64,000 nucleotides of DNA, from contig JAHBVK010000025.1 of the NCBI GenBank assembly GCA_019637555.1, positions 22,427 to 86,426 of the forward strand, written 5' to 3'. The notes under the pieces were generated by a model. That model was given only the letters and a program-made list of their open reading frames with translations. It searched no databases and had not been told where the DNA came from. Position 1 is the stretch's first letter. Every line of letters starts with the position of its first letter. The position numbers were made by a program, and so were the translations under genes. Shown piece by piece: positions 25,516 through 33,710 of this stretch. The DNA comes from Anaerolineae bacterium (GTDB lineage: Bacteria; Chloroflexota; Anaerolineae; Aggregatilineales; UBA2796).

Positions 25516-25548
25516 TCGTTTCTGTTCACAGCAACAGCGATGTCAGGA

Positions 25549-26214
25549 TCAGGGCAGTTGGTGGCTCAAAAACCACTCGTATAATTCCGGCTCATCGTAG
25601 GCGCGCGTCCATGAATCGTGGTTAGCATCTGGATAGATGGTCAAGCGCACCTCCGCGCCGATCTCCTGCAAATATTGCACCATCTGTTCGCTCTCAGTTA
25701 CTGGCACGACATCATCTAGCGCACCATGAAACACCCAGATCGGTATGTGCTGCAATGGTGGAACCATGCTGCGTCCTGTTCCTCGCCCACAAATCGGCGC
25801 AATGGCAGCAAATCGCCCCGGAAAACGCTGCGCCATACACCATGTTCCATTACCACCGAGACTCAATCCGGTCAGGTACAGGCGCTTCGGATCAACGCGA
25901 TAGAACGACACGATCTGATTAAGCAGCACGTTGAGGGAGTCTAGCTCGAATGCCCATGTCGATCCGGCAGGGCACTGCGGCGCGATGACGATGAAAGGGA
26001 AATCAACACCCTTTTCTATCTTCTTAGTCAACCCATATTTACGCACCAGATTGAGATCGCTGCCTCGTTCGCCGCTGCCATGCAAAAACAGGATCAGCGG
26101 ATAGCGCGTCTCTGTTTCTCGCTCGTATTTGGCAGGCAAATACAGTAGATAATCTAGCGGCGTGCGCTTGACGTTCAAGGTGAGATGAGATTGTTGAAAG
26201 TGACGAGGATTCAC
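25549..26214 (-). CDS. Alpha/beta hydrolase of the esterase/PHB-depolymerase-like group
   Basis: 221 residues. A short N-terminal strand region precedes YPLILFLHGSGERG (oxyanion loop). The nucleophile elbow is LTGLSLGGNGTW (GxSxGG), the acid lies in VFHGALDDVVPVTES, and the base is the His of YPDANHDSWTRAY. The layout matches prolyl-oligopeptidase-like esterases and feruloyl-esterase/PHB-depolymerase relatives that hydrolyse small esters. No signal peptide is seen, so it is probably cytoplasmic. It is divergent from the LacI-type regulator, which may control it. Confidence 0.9.
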   Translation of the reverse strand: MNPRHFQQSHLTLNVKRTPLDYLLYLPAKYERETETRYPLILFLHGSGERGSDLNLVRKYGLTKKIEKGVDFPFIVIAPQCPAGSTWAFELDSLNVLLNQIVSFYRVDPKRLYLTGLSLGGNGTWCMAQRFPGRFAAIAPICGRGTGRSMVPPLQHIPIWVFHGALDDVVPVTESEQMVQYLQEIGAEVRLTIYPDANHDSWTRAYDEPELYEWFLSHQLP

Positions 26215-26297
26215 GGGATGTCTCCGGTTTTTCTTGACGGATCAGACGAGGTTCACTATCATGAGCATACTGCACTCATTCATAGCGTCAAGAGTCC

Positions 26298-27320
26298 ATG
26301 ACCAAACGCCCCACGATCATTGATGTCGCCCGTTTAGCTGGTGTTTCCAAAGCGACAGTTGCACGCGTCGTCAGCGGTCAGGATGTGCTAGTGCGCGAGG
26401 AAACACGCGAACGAGTCCTCAAAGCAGTCGATGAACTCGGCTACGAACGAAATGCTATCGCAGGCAGCCTGCGTACCGATCAGACTTTCATGGTCGCCCT
26501 GTGCATTCCCGATATCACCAATCCATTCTGGACGGTAGTCGCACGCGGTGTGCAGGATGCCATCGAAGCCAGCGGTTACACCACCGTCACCGTCAACAGC
26601 GATTGGACGGCGGAACGCGAGAAGAACTATCTGCGAATGGTGCGGCGCAACCGCTTTGACGGCTTGATCATCAACCCCACCAGCGTTTCTAGCGAAGCCT
26701 TGAGTCGGCTCGGGGTCCCCGTCGTAATCCTCGGCAGCGGCGACAATCAACCTGATTTTGACAGCGTGGGCAGTGACACCGAAGCAGCGGTGCAAGACGC
26801 GCTGGAACATTTGCTGCAACTCGGTCATCGTCGCATTGCGCTGATCGCCGGACGTTCGCAGCGCCGCCGGGAATTGGCACGCTATCTCAGCTATCGGTTA
26901 TTTCATCAACGCCACGAACTGCCGCTTGATGAATCGCTAGTGATCGAGTGCGAGTTTTCCGAGCGCGATGGCTACGAGGCGATGCAGCAATTCCTCAACT
27001 TGCCGCAGCCGCCCACCGCCGTCTTTTGCGCTAACGATCTGCTTGCCATCGGCGCATTGAAAGCGGCGCAGGCACTAGATCGGCACATCCCCGCTGATAT
27101 ATCGATCATCGGCATGGATGACATCTACGCCGCGTCGATGACCTCGCCCTCACTAACTACTGTTGCCAAGCCCAAATATGAGATCGGTGTGATGGCTGCG
27201 CGAATGCTGCTTGAACGGATGAATGGCGACGCCCCCGACTCAGCGCGGCACGTTAGGATTCAGTGTCAATTCGTGCAGCGTGGATCAACCGGTGCAGTAA
27301 GAACCAGCGTCAATCAATAA
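26298..27320 (+). CDS. LacI-family transcriptional regulator
   Basis: 340 residues. The N-terminal helix-turn-helix with hinge is TIIDVARLAGVSKATVARVV (about 5-24), followed by a type I periplasmic-binding-like effector domain with VALCIPDITNPFWTVVARGV, GLIINPTSVSS, AVFCANDLLAIGALKAAQ and DISIIGMDD. All parts are full length. Such proteins bind palindromic operators and release on sugar binding. No sugar-use operon is adjacent. The nearest candidates are the divergent esterase and the convergent glycan operon, with which it overlaps by seven bases at its 3' end. Confidence 0.93.
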   Translation: MTKRPTIIDVARLAGVSKATVARVVSGQDVLVREETRERVLKAVDELGYERNAIAGSLRTDQTFMVALCIPDITNPFWTVVARGVQDAIEASGYTTVTVNSDWTAEREKNYLRMVRRNRFDGLIINPTSVSSEALSRLGVPVVILGSGDNQPDFDSVGSDTEAAVQDALEHLLQLGHRRIALIAGRSQRRRELARYLSYRLFHQRHELPLDESLVIECEFSERDGYEAMQQFLNLPQPPTAVFCANDLLAIGALKAAQALDRHIPADISIIGMDDIYAASMTSPSLTTVAKPKYEIGVMAARMLLERMNGDAPDSARHVRIQCQFVQRGSTGAVRTSVNQ

Positions 27321-28465
27321 GTCAATCGCTTTTCAATTGTCAGCGGCACAGTCGCCAGCAACTCAGCAATCTTCAGACCAGCCGTTCCATTGCCATAAAT
27401 CGGATCAGGCGTGTAGCGTCCGTGCTCAATCTGCTGCTGGATCGCCGCGCTAATTTCAGTGCACGAATACGGCACATCGATCACGTTATGTCCGCGCTCT
27501 CTGCCCGCCTGCCGCGATCCGATATTGACCACTGGCACACCCAGATACGACCCCTCGCGAATGCCCACGCTGGAATTGCCCACTAAACAGCGGCTGTTCA
27601 CAATCAAGCGCAAAAAGTCAGTCGGAGCCATGTTCTTGAAGAAGTGGACATGCTTCGGCTTTTGCAGCTCGCGGAATTGACGGATCGCCTTCGACGTGCC
27701 ATCAGAACCTGCGTCAATGTTAGGCCAAAACCACAGCACCGGCAGCTTCAGATCAGCGATGGCAAGCAGCGTCTCATTCACCTGCTGATGTGCCCGATCA
27801 TACTCGGTAGTTACGGGGTGCTGCATCACCACGATGTAGCCATCTTTCAGCGAAACTTCCGCTCCCACGCCGTAATAACGCTCAAACGGATCGAAATCGA
27901 GTTCAGGATCAGCCAGCACCGCCGCCGCAATGTCAATGGACGGGCAGCCTGTCACATGCACGCTGTCGGGATTCTCACCCATACGGATTACACGCTCAGC
28001 AGCTTTTTCGGTAGAGACCAGATGCAAGTCGGAGAGTTTGGTAACGGCGTGCCGCACCTTCTCGTCAATCGAACCTGTGACTTCGCCGCCCTGCACATGC
28101 GCTACGGGTATGTTCATGTAGGAAGCAGCGACGGCAGTAGCAAGTGTCTCAAATCGATCAGCGACAGTGATCACCACATCGGGTTTCAAATTATCGAATA
28201 CGGTGGCGAGTTCCATCAATCCTAATCCCGTAGTCTTCGCCATCGCAGTCAGATTTTCACCTTCCAGTACCATGTAGACCCGCGCCGCGATCTGGAAGCC
28301 GTCTTTTTCCATGTAATTGACGGCGCTGCCATAGCGATCCAGTAGCGCGGAAGCACCGACGACCAACTGCAACTCCAGCTCAGGATGTTGCTTGATCGCG
28401 GTCAATGCCGTTTTGATGCGTGAGTAACTCGGACGTGCCGTGATGACTACGCAAACCTTCCTCAC
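27314..28465 (-). CDS. neuC: UDP-N-acetylglucosamine 2-epimerase, hydrolysing (NeuC type)
   Basis: 383 residues, family-typical. It begins with VVITARPSYSRIKTAL, and has VVGASALLDRYGS, DVVITVADRFETLATAVAA, IPVAHVQGGEVTGSIDEKVRHAVTKLSDLH (the catalytic/NDP-sugar signature of NeuC/SiaA-type enzymes, read in parts), and NSSVGIREGSYLGVPVVNIGSRQAGRERG near the end. This group hydrolyses UDP-GlcNAc to ManNAc plus UDP, the first step towards N-acetylneuraminate-like sugars; relatives act on 2,4-diacetamido substrates. The start is a GTG at 28465, four bases after the upstream synthase's stop. It is the last gene of the operon. Confidence 0.88.
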   Translation of the reverse strand: MRKVCVVITARPSYSRIKTALTAIKQHPELELQLVVGASALLDRYGSAVNYMEKDGFQIAARVYMVLEGENLTAMAKTTGLGLMELATVFDNLKPDVVITVADRFETLATAVAASYMNIPVAHVQGGEVTGSIDEKVRHAVTKLSDLHLVSTEKAAERVIRMGENPDSVHVTGCPSIDIAAAVLADPELDFDPFERYYGVGAEVSLKDGYIVVMQHPVTTEYDRAHQQVNETLLAIADLKLPVLWFWPNIDAGSDGTSKAIRQFRELQKPKHVHFFKNMAPTDFLRLIVNSRCLVGNSSVGIREGSYLGVPVVNIGSRQAGRERGHNVIDVPYSCTEISAAIQQQIEHGRYTPDPIYGNGTAGLKIAELLATVPLTIEKRLTY

Positions 28466-28468
28466 CTG

Positions 28469-29488
28469 TTATGCCTCCACATCGGCTAAATCGGACTCGC
28501 TTAATAATTGATCTGCTTCTACAGCGCGTGCCAAGCGCCGTCCGATTACTTCGTTAAGCCGTTCAGCCGGAATACCAGTGCCCGGTTTCTTGGTAGTCAC
28601 CTGATCGTGACCGAGTATTGTGCCAGCCGGAAGTGCTGCACGCGCCACCACACTTTTGTTGAATAGGCGACGCATTGGCTGTAATTCTTGCGCCTGTGCA
28701 TCTTTATCAACAGGATTCGCCAGCATCATCTCGATAGCGCGAATCCCGGTGACGAGTTGCTTGAGTTCTTCGATAGTCACCGAAGCGATTACATCAGGAC
28801 CGAACATATAGCGGCTGAAGGTAATATGGACTTCTAGGACATCAATCCCTAACGCCGCAGCCGCCAATCCAGCGTATATCGCGCCCGAATGATCAGATAG
28901 CCCCACCCTCGATTGATAGCGATCACGAAACAACGGAATCATGTTCAGTCCAGTTTTTTCTGGAGGCGTGGGATAGATCGAAGTGCATTGCAGGACCGTG
29001 AAGGGAATATTCTTTGCACGAACGCGCTCTACTGCCGCGTCGATCTCGTACAGGGGACTCATGCCCGTCGAAATCAAAAATGGTAAGCCAGTTTCTGACA
29101 TACGCTCGAACATCGGCGTGTTGGCAATCTCACCCGAAGCGATCTTCCAACCTGCCACCCCTAATCTCGTCAGCAGATCAACCGCTTCGATGGAAAATGG
29201 AGAGCTGTAGAACTTCAAGCCCTTTTCGCTGGCGTGTGCTTTTAGTCCCTGCCATTGTTCCTCAGTGAATTCCATGCGCCGCCAATAATCGTAACGTTTT
29301 TCGTCCTGAAGACTAAACTTGACGCGCCAGCCTTCATGTGGCGTACTTTCTGCGGAAGCGATATGCGTTTGGAATTTGATCGCATCTGCACCCGCACTGG
29401 CAGCAGCATCAATAAAGCTGTGCGCCATGCCCAGACTGCCATCATGCGCTTGCGCTACTTCTGCAATAATTTCGCACTTTTGGGGCAT
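28469..29488 (-). CDS. neuB: N-acetylneuraminate synthase family protein with C-terminal SAF domain
   Basis: 339 residues from the ATG at 29488; a TTG at 29509 would overlap the upstream methyltransferase. The NeuB TIM barrel (about 1-265) has CEIIAEVAQAHDGS, AIKFQTH, KFYSSPFSIEAVDLL, WKIASGEIANTPM, FLISTGM, LQCTSIYPTPPEKTGL and VGLSDHSGAIYAGL. The C-terminus (about 275-335) is an SAF antifreeze-like domain (LFNKSVVARAALPAGT). The family condenses PEP with ManNAc or a relative to give a nonulosonate. The active-site His is in LEVHITF; the usual GPDH is GPDV here, a small deviation. It lies directly upstream of neuC. Confidence 0.88.
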   Translation of the reverse strand: MPQKCEIIAEVAQAHDGSLGMAHSFIDAAASAGADAIKFQTHIASAESTPHEGWRVKFSLQDEKRYDYWRRMEFTEEQWQGLKAHASEKGLKFYSSPFSIEAVDLLTRLGVAGWKIASGEIANTPMFERMSETGLPFLISTGMSPLYEIDAAVERVRAKNIPFTVLQCTSIYPTPPEKTGLNMIPLFRDRYQSRVGLSDHSGAIYAGLAAAALGIDVLEVHITFSRYMFGPDVIASVTIEELKQLVTGIRAIEMMLANPVDKDAQAQELQPMRRLFNKSVVARAALPAGTILGHDQVTTKKPGTGIPAERLNEVIGRRLARAVEADQLLSESDLADVEA

Positions 29489-29493
29489 CTCAA

Positions 29494-30267
29494 TCACGAC
29501 CTTATCCAAGATGCAATCGGCGTCAGATGATACAGTGCCTTTGCGCCGTTATAGTCAGTGTCATCGAGGAAAGTTGAAACCTGCTTCAACCAATCGAGCA
29601 GTAGTTCAACGCGAGTATTGTCGAGCTTGGCATCGCGTAGAGCGTTGGTCAGCCGCTTACGCATATCGGTAATCATATCCTCGCCATGCGCCTGCGAGTA
29701 GCGGAAAGTACGCCAACGACAGGACAATCCCACTTGTGCTGCCCATGCTTCTACGTTAGTCGGAATAATGAAATGCTTATCGGTTAGCGACATCGGCACT
29801 TGCAGCAGTGTTTGTAGGGTCATCCACACGATGCCGCGTAAATTGACGAATGATGGACAGGTCACGATGATGTGTCCATCTGGTTTTGCCAGTTTCCTTA
29901 GCAGCGCTAATGCCGCCATTGGATCGTCGGTATGCTCGATCACTTCCTGCATCACCACCACGTCATAAACACCAGCAGCTTCCTCTAAACCGCGCGTCTC
30001 GAAGTTCAAATTAGGATGTTGATGGCGGTGTTTTGCTTCATCAATAGCAGATGCAGCATAGTCGATACCGAGAACGTGTCCACCTGCTAAAGCGATAAGG
30101 TAGGCGGTTTCGCCTGTGCCGCAGCCGACTTCCAGCACAGTTTTATCTGCCCAATCCATCTCCCTCAGCACTTCTTGGCTAACATCTGCCGTGCTAAAGG
30201 TGAAGAAATTCTCTTTTCCCTGACTATAAACCTGTTCATAAATCGACTTGAGAGCGAGGTTATCCAT
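29494..30267 (-). CDS. Class I SAM-dependent methyltransferase in the glycan operon
   Basis: 257 residues. Motif I is KTVLEVGCGTGETAYLIALAG with a following acidic GIDYAASAIDEAK. VYDVVVMQEVIEHTDDPMA is the typical post-I/II region of UbiE/Methyltransf_11-type enzymes. The C-terminal half is helical. Its ATG lies inside the end of the cytidylyltransferase gene (ATGGATAA, eight-base overlap), so the two are translationally coupled. The likely role is O- or N-methylation of the nonulosonic acid or another glycan sugar; the acceptor cannot be deduced. Confidence 0.9.
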   Translation of the reverse strand: MDNLALKSIYEQVYSQGKENFFTFSTADVSQEVLREMDWADKTVLEVGCGTGETAYLIALAGGHVLGIDYAASAIDEAKHRHQHPNLNFETRGLEEAAGVYDVVVMQEVIEHTDDPMAALALLRKLAKPDGHIIVTCPSFVNLRGIVWMTLQTLLQVPMSLTDKHFIIPTNVEAWAAQVGLSCRWRTFRYSQAHGEDMITDMRKRLTNALRDAKLDNTRVELLLDWLKQVSTFLDDTDYNGAKALYHLTPIASWIRS

Positions 30268-31027
30268 TGGGCTTTTCCGCCTTTTGATTGCGTCCCAAGT
30301 AGTATTCCGCGATCACAAAATCAACCTCCGTGTCAATATTGACCGAACGTTCCTCGGGCATCACGTAGGGTAAACACTTGGCTCCGCGAAAGGTACTTCG
30401 TTCCATAAACACGTCTCGATTTGTAGCGTACATCGCTCCGTTGACCATATAAACAGGCGGCAGCGACTGACGTGGCGGATTCTCGACGGGCCAATACTGA
30501 TAATCGTTCAGGTAACCAGCATCAATACGCTTCATCTTGATCGGATGCCAGTTGCCTACTGGAATCACGCTGATCAAGCCGTCGGCATCGCTGTTTACCA
30601 GCTTGTTCAGCGCTTCAGTTAGGTCTTGCGCCGAGCGAAACGGTGTAGTCGGTTGCAGCATGACGATGTAATCGTAGCGAAACGATTGATTACCGCTGCG
30701 TAGAGACTCCATTGTAGAGACGGCATGTTGGATCGTAGGGATTGCCAGCGCTGTATCGGTAGCCAATTCCAGCGGGCGTAAAAACGGCGATTGTGCGCCA
30801 TATTGGAGAGCAATACGCTGGATTTCTTCATCATCCGTTGATACGACAACATCGGTTATGAGTGAACAGGCAAGTGCCGCCTCAATGGTATAAGCAAGTA
30901 ATGGTTTGCCACCAAGCAATTTGATATTCTTGCGGGGAATCCCCTTCGAGCCACCACGCGCCGGGATTACGCCGATGATTTGTTTACTCAAGTGATTTGT
31001 CTTCCCAATTGTAGATGACCTTGCCAT
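30260..31027 (-). CDS. neuA: Acylneuraminate cytidylyltransferase (CMP-sugar synthetase, NeuA type)
   Basis: Up to 255 residues. The nucleotide-binding signature is IGVIPARGGSKGIPRKNIKL, followed by KPLLAYTIEAAL, DVVVSTDDEEIQRIA, IVMLQPTTPFRSAQDL and a late VDFVIAEYYLG. The enzyme activates a nonulosonic acid with CTP to CMP-sugar. The start is uncertain: the ATG at 31027 lies 44 bases inside the upstream synthase gene, and a TTG at 30991 overlaps only its end; the conserved domain begins just after that TTG. The 3' end overlaps the methyltransferase start by eight bases. Confidence 0.88.
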   Translation of the reverse strand: MARSSTIGKTNHLSKQIIGVIPARGGSKGIPRKNIKLLGGKPLLAYTIEAALACSLITDVVVSTDDEEIQRIALQYGAQSPFLRPLELATDTALAIPTIQHAVSTMESLRSGNQSFRYDYIVMLQPTTPFRSAQDLTEALNKLVNSDADGLISVIPVGNWHPIKMKRIDAGYLNDYQYWPVENPPRQSLPPVYMVNGAMYATNRDVFMERSTFRGAKCLPYVMPEERSVNIDTEVDFVIAEYYLGRNQKAEKPNG

Positions 31028-31937
31028 TCACCTTACTGGCAAATCGTCCGCGATAATAATCGCGATTCAACAATTCCGCGTCCGATAAGGGTCGGGTCGC
31101 TTCGCCTAACGTTTCACTATAGTCGCCGACTAGATCGGCGACTATATGTTTTTGCTCATCTTTAGAAGCACGGGCAAAGGCAGCCAATTCAGCCAACTGC
31201 TGTGGATTGACTGAAACCGGACCATCTTTCGTCGCATCCGCTGGTAGCACTGTAAAATGTCGCTCTACTACATCCGCGCCCAACAAGATCGCGATCATCG
31301 ATGCCTTGTTGCCATCGCGCGCTACTAGCGAATGATCGCTGTAGCCAACCGACGGACTAAATTGGCGTAGAAATTCCATACGCCGAAGATGTAGTTCACT
31401 TAGCGGCGTCGGATAAATGGTGACACAATGAAGAAAACTGAAAGAGTGCCCTTCAAGTGTATCTGCTGCTGCTTTGATCTCATGATCGAATGTTGCGCCG
31501 GTGGAAATGAACAGGTGGTCGAATCGCTCCTTGAGATCATTCAGCAACGGTAAGCTAGAGCAGTCGTAACTAGCAACCTTGACCGCTCGCCACGGCAGTG
31601 AACCAACAAACGGCACGCGTGATCTGGCGAAAACCGTCGTTAACGGCTTGATTCCCGCCGCCTCACATTCTTCAATAAACCAACGATGCGCTTCATCGTC
31701 CACGTCCATTGGCTTCAAGCGCTCGTATTCTGGTTGATAGGGGCGTTTGATCGCCTTACGCACCCCGTCTTCAACTACCCCTTCCTCGAAGCGATCACGA
31801 AACGTCAGATCATCTGCGAGGATGGATTGAATCTTGGCATAGTCCGCTCCTGCCGCTGCCGCTGCCGCGATCATGTCCTTAATTATTGCTTTATCGCCCT
31901 TATGATTCTGGCAAAATTCGGCGATGATAGTAGTCAT
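30984..31937 (-). CDS. Second NeuB-like synthase lacking the SAF domain
   Basis: 317 residues. NeuB-type barrel landmarks are present: MTTIIAEFCQNHKGDKAI, YAKIQS (in place of KFQ), GIKPLTTVFARSRVPF, AVKVASYDCSSLPLL, LFISTGATFDHEIKAA, FLHCVTIYPTPLSELHL, SVGYSDHSLVARDG and VVERHFTVLP with the catalytic-region His. Unlike the paralogue at 28469 it ends after the barrel, with only a short tail and no SAF domain. Family members without SAF include KDN-9-phosphate-type and other nonulosonate synthases. It is the fifth operon gene, next to neuA. It could make a different nine-carbon sugar or use a phosphorylated acceptor. Confidence 0.85.
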   Translation of the reverse strand: MTTIIAEFCQNHKGDKAIIKDMIAAAAAAGADYAKIQSILADDLTFRDRFEEGVVEDGVRKAIKRPYQPEYERLKPMDVDDEAHRWFIEECEAAGIKPLTTVFARSRVPFVGSLPWRAVKVASYDCSSLPLLNDLKERFDHLFISTGATFDHEIKAAADTLEGHSFSFLHCVTIYPTPLSELHLRRMEFLRQFSPSVGYSDHSLVARDGNKASMIAILLGADVVERHFTVLPADATKDGPVSVNPQQLAELAAFARASKDEQKHIVADLVGDYSETLGEATRPLSDAELLNRDYYRGRFASKVNGKVIYNWEDKSLE

Positions 31938-31960
31938 CTGCTGGCTATTCCTGTTCCTGT

Positions 31961-33061
31961 TTAACTTTGAAGTTGCCGATATAACGTTTTGATGTCCTGA
32001 GTTCGTTCACGTGGACAGATCAGTACTGTTCCATTTTCCACAATGATGACAAAATCACTGAGTCCAATAGTGGCAACGCGCACATCTGCCGCATAGACAA
32101 TGTTGTTGGCGCTATCTAAATGTACGTAGTCACCCTTAGCGACGTTACCTCGATCATCTGGTGTCCACAGTGCGGCGAAAGCCGAGAAATCACCCACATC
32201 AATCCGTTTAATCAAGGATGGCACAAGTGAAAGCCGCTTAGTGTGAGTTAAAATGCCATGATCGACGGAAATATCGGGGATATCGGCGTAGAGTTCGTCT
32301 GTAATATGAACTGGTTGTTCAGTGCTAGCGTTGGCAATCAACGAGGTGAACTCCCTCGCTTTCAAACTTATGCTTGTCTGATATGCTGTCACTTCTTGCA
32401 AGAAAACATCTGCGCGCCACGCGAACGTTCCCATATTGCGCCAACAACGTCCGGTTTGGAACAGCGATTGTAGAGTATACGGGTCTGGCTTCTCGACAAA
32501 TCGATCAGCGCTATACACTGCCTGACTTTCAATCGTATCGAGCAATTCTCCCTGAAGTAGATAACCAAAGCGCGGCTCAGGACTTGCCGCGGGCTCTACA
32601 ACAGCCACCAAGCGACCAGATTTATGCGCGTGTATTGCAGCAATTCCTAATGCTCGCACCCACTCCTCAGGATTGTCAATCGCGTGATCAGCAGGAATAC
32701 ATAGGAATACGCAACCCGGACTCCGCTGTTCCAGTAACGCTGCCGATAGTGCTAGACAAGCCCCGGTATTGCGCCCGACTGGTTCAAGTAGGAGATTACT
32801 AGGTAATAAATCTGGCAGTTGTGAGAAGTAGAGATCGCGGTGGGCTGCGTCTCCTACAATCAGGATGCGTTCAGGTGGCACACAATCAAGTGTACGCCGC
32901 CATGTCGATTGCAATAGAGATTGCCCGTCTTTCAACAATTCTAGGAACTGCTTGGGACGATCTGGACGACTAAGGGGCCACAAACGACTGCCCTTGCCGC
33001 CAGCCATGATCACGGCAAAAGTTAACGTTGAAGTGTAGTGATCAGTGCCATGGTTAGACAT
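31961..33061 (-). CDS. Mannose-1-phosphate guanylyltransferase-like nucleotidyltransferase (ManC family)
   Basis: 366 residues from the ATG at 33061, eight bases inside the end of the HAD gene (ATGTCTAA); a longer open frame to 33196 is not used. FAVIMAGGKGSRLWPLSRPD is the pyrophosphorylase signature, followed by PKQFLELLKDGQSLLQSTWRR, EPVGRNTGACLALSAAL, FLCIPADHAIDNPEEWV, RFVEKPDPYTL and WRNMGTFAWRADVFL. This makes GDP-mannose or a similar GDP-sugar from GTP and the sugar-1-phosphate. No phosphomannose isomerase domain is attached. In this operon it may supply GDP-mannose for the GT4, or a GDP-linked amino-sugar precursor of the legionaminate type. Confidence 0.88.
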   Translation of the reverse strand: MSNHGTDHYTSTLTFAVIMAGGKGSRLWPLSRPDRPKQFLELLKDGQSLLQSTWRRTLDCVPPERILIVGDAAHRDLYFSQLPDLLPSNLLLEPVGRNTGACLALSAALLEQRSPGCVFLCIPADHAIDNPEEWVRALGIAAIHAHKSGRLVAVVEPAASPEPRFGYLLQGELLDTIESQAVYSADRFVEKPDPYTLQSLFQTGRCWRNMGTFAWRADVFLQEVTAYQTSISLKAREFTSLIANASTEQPVHITDELYADIPDISVDHGILTHTKRLSLVPSLIKRIDVGDFSAFAALWTPDDRGNVAKGDYVHLDSANNIVYAADVRVATIGLSDFVIIVENGTVLICPRERTQDIKTLYRQLQS

Positions 33062-33710
33062 AGTTGATGAGTTCGTCAAGGCGATCAATGACGATATTTG
33101 CGCCACATGCCAACAATTCCTGACGCGTTTCCGTTCCCGTAATGCCAATTGAGCCGATAGTAGCTGCATGATGCAATTCGATGTCACGCGGTTCATCGCC
33201 GACGCCAGCTATCTCTGCTAGCTGTAACTGGTACTTCTCAGCAACAAATGCCGCGTGCTCAGGGCCTTTGCCAAAACCGGGACGTGATCCTAACAATTCG
33301 TGTAGCAACGGTTGTAGTTGGAAGTGACTAACTAGTAATTCCAACTCGGTGGCAGGGACTGAAGTTGAAATACACGCGATCACACCACGTGATCGTAGCG
33401 TGGTTAATGTAGCCCGCGCCTCGCTTTTCAATTGGGCACGCGTCCGCAAAACCTTTAGGTTCAATTCGGTGAATTCACTGCTAAGGCGATCAAATTCTTC
33501 ATCGGCAAGCCTACGTTCCAGTAAATCTAGTGCAATGCGGTCAAACAATTGCCGACGGGGAATGCCCGAATAACGACGGTAACAGATCTGTGCCGCAGCC
33601 GAATTGACACCATAACGCGCGGCAAAGAGATTCCCCGCATTCTCCAATTTCAGTAGCAGCGAGTCGATGATCGTGCCATCCCAATCGAGTAGAAACGCCT
33701 TATAACGCAC
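33054..33710 (-). CDS. HAD-superfamily phosphatase (Gph-like)
   Basis: 218 residues from the GTG at 33710, with AGGA upstream. The HAD motifs are DWDGTIIDS (motif I, nucleophile Asp), ACISTSVPATE (motif II, Ser/Thr), Lys in FGKGPEH (motif III) and GVGDEPRDIE (motif IV). The cap is the small helical type of phosphoglycolate phosphatase. In nonulosonate pathways a HAD enzyme removes the 9-phosphate after synthesis from a phosphorylated acceptor, so one role would fit the second NeuB-like protein. That is inference from position. It overlaps the dehydrogenase upstream by 11 bases and ManC downstream by eight. Confidence 0.86.
   Translation of the reverse strand: MRYKAFLLDWDGTIIDSLLLKLENAGNLFAARYGVNSAAAQICYRRYSGIPRRQLFDRIALDLLERRLADEEFDRLSSEFTELNLKVLRTRAQLKSEARATLTTLRSRGVIACISTSVPATELELLVSHFQLQPLLHELLGSRPGFGKGPEHAAFVAEKYQLQLAEIAGVGDEPRDIELHHAATIGSIGITGTETRQELLACGANIVIDRLDELINYV

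Noticed and set aside
26259..26277. LacI-type operator between the esterase and regulator genes
   Set aside because: ATGAG...CTCAT arms are only five bases with a nine-base spacer; too weak to support as a feature.
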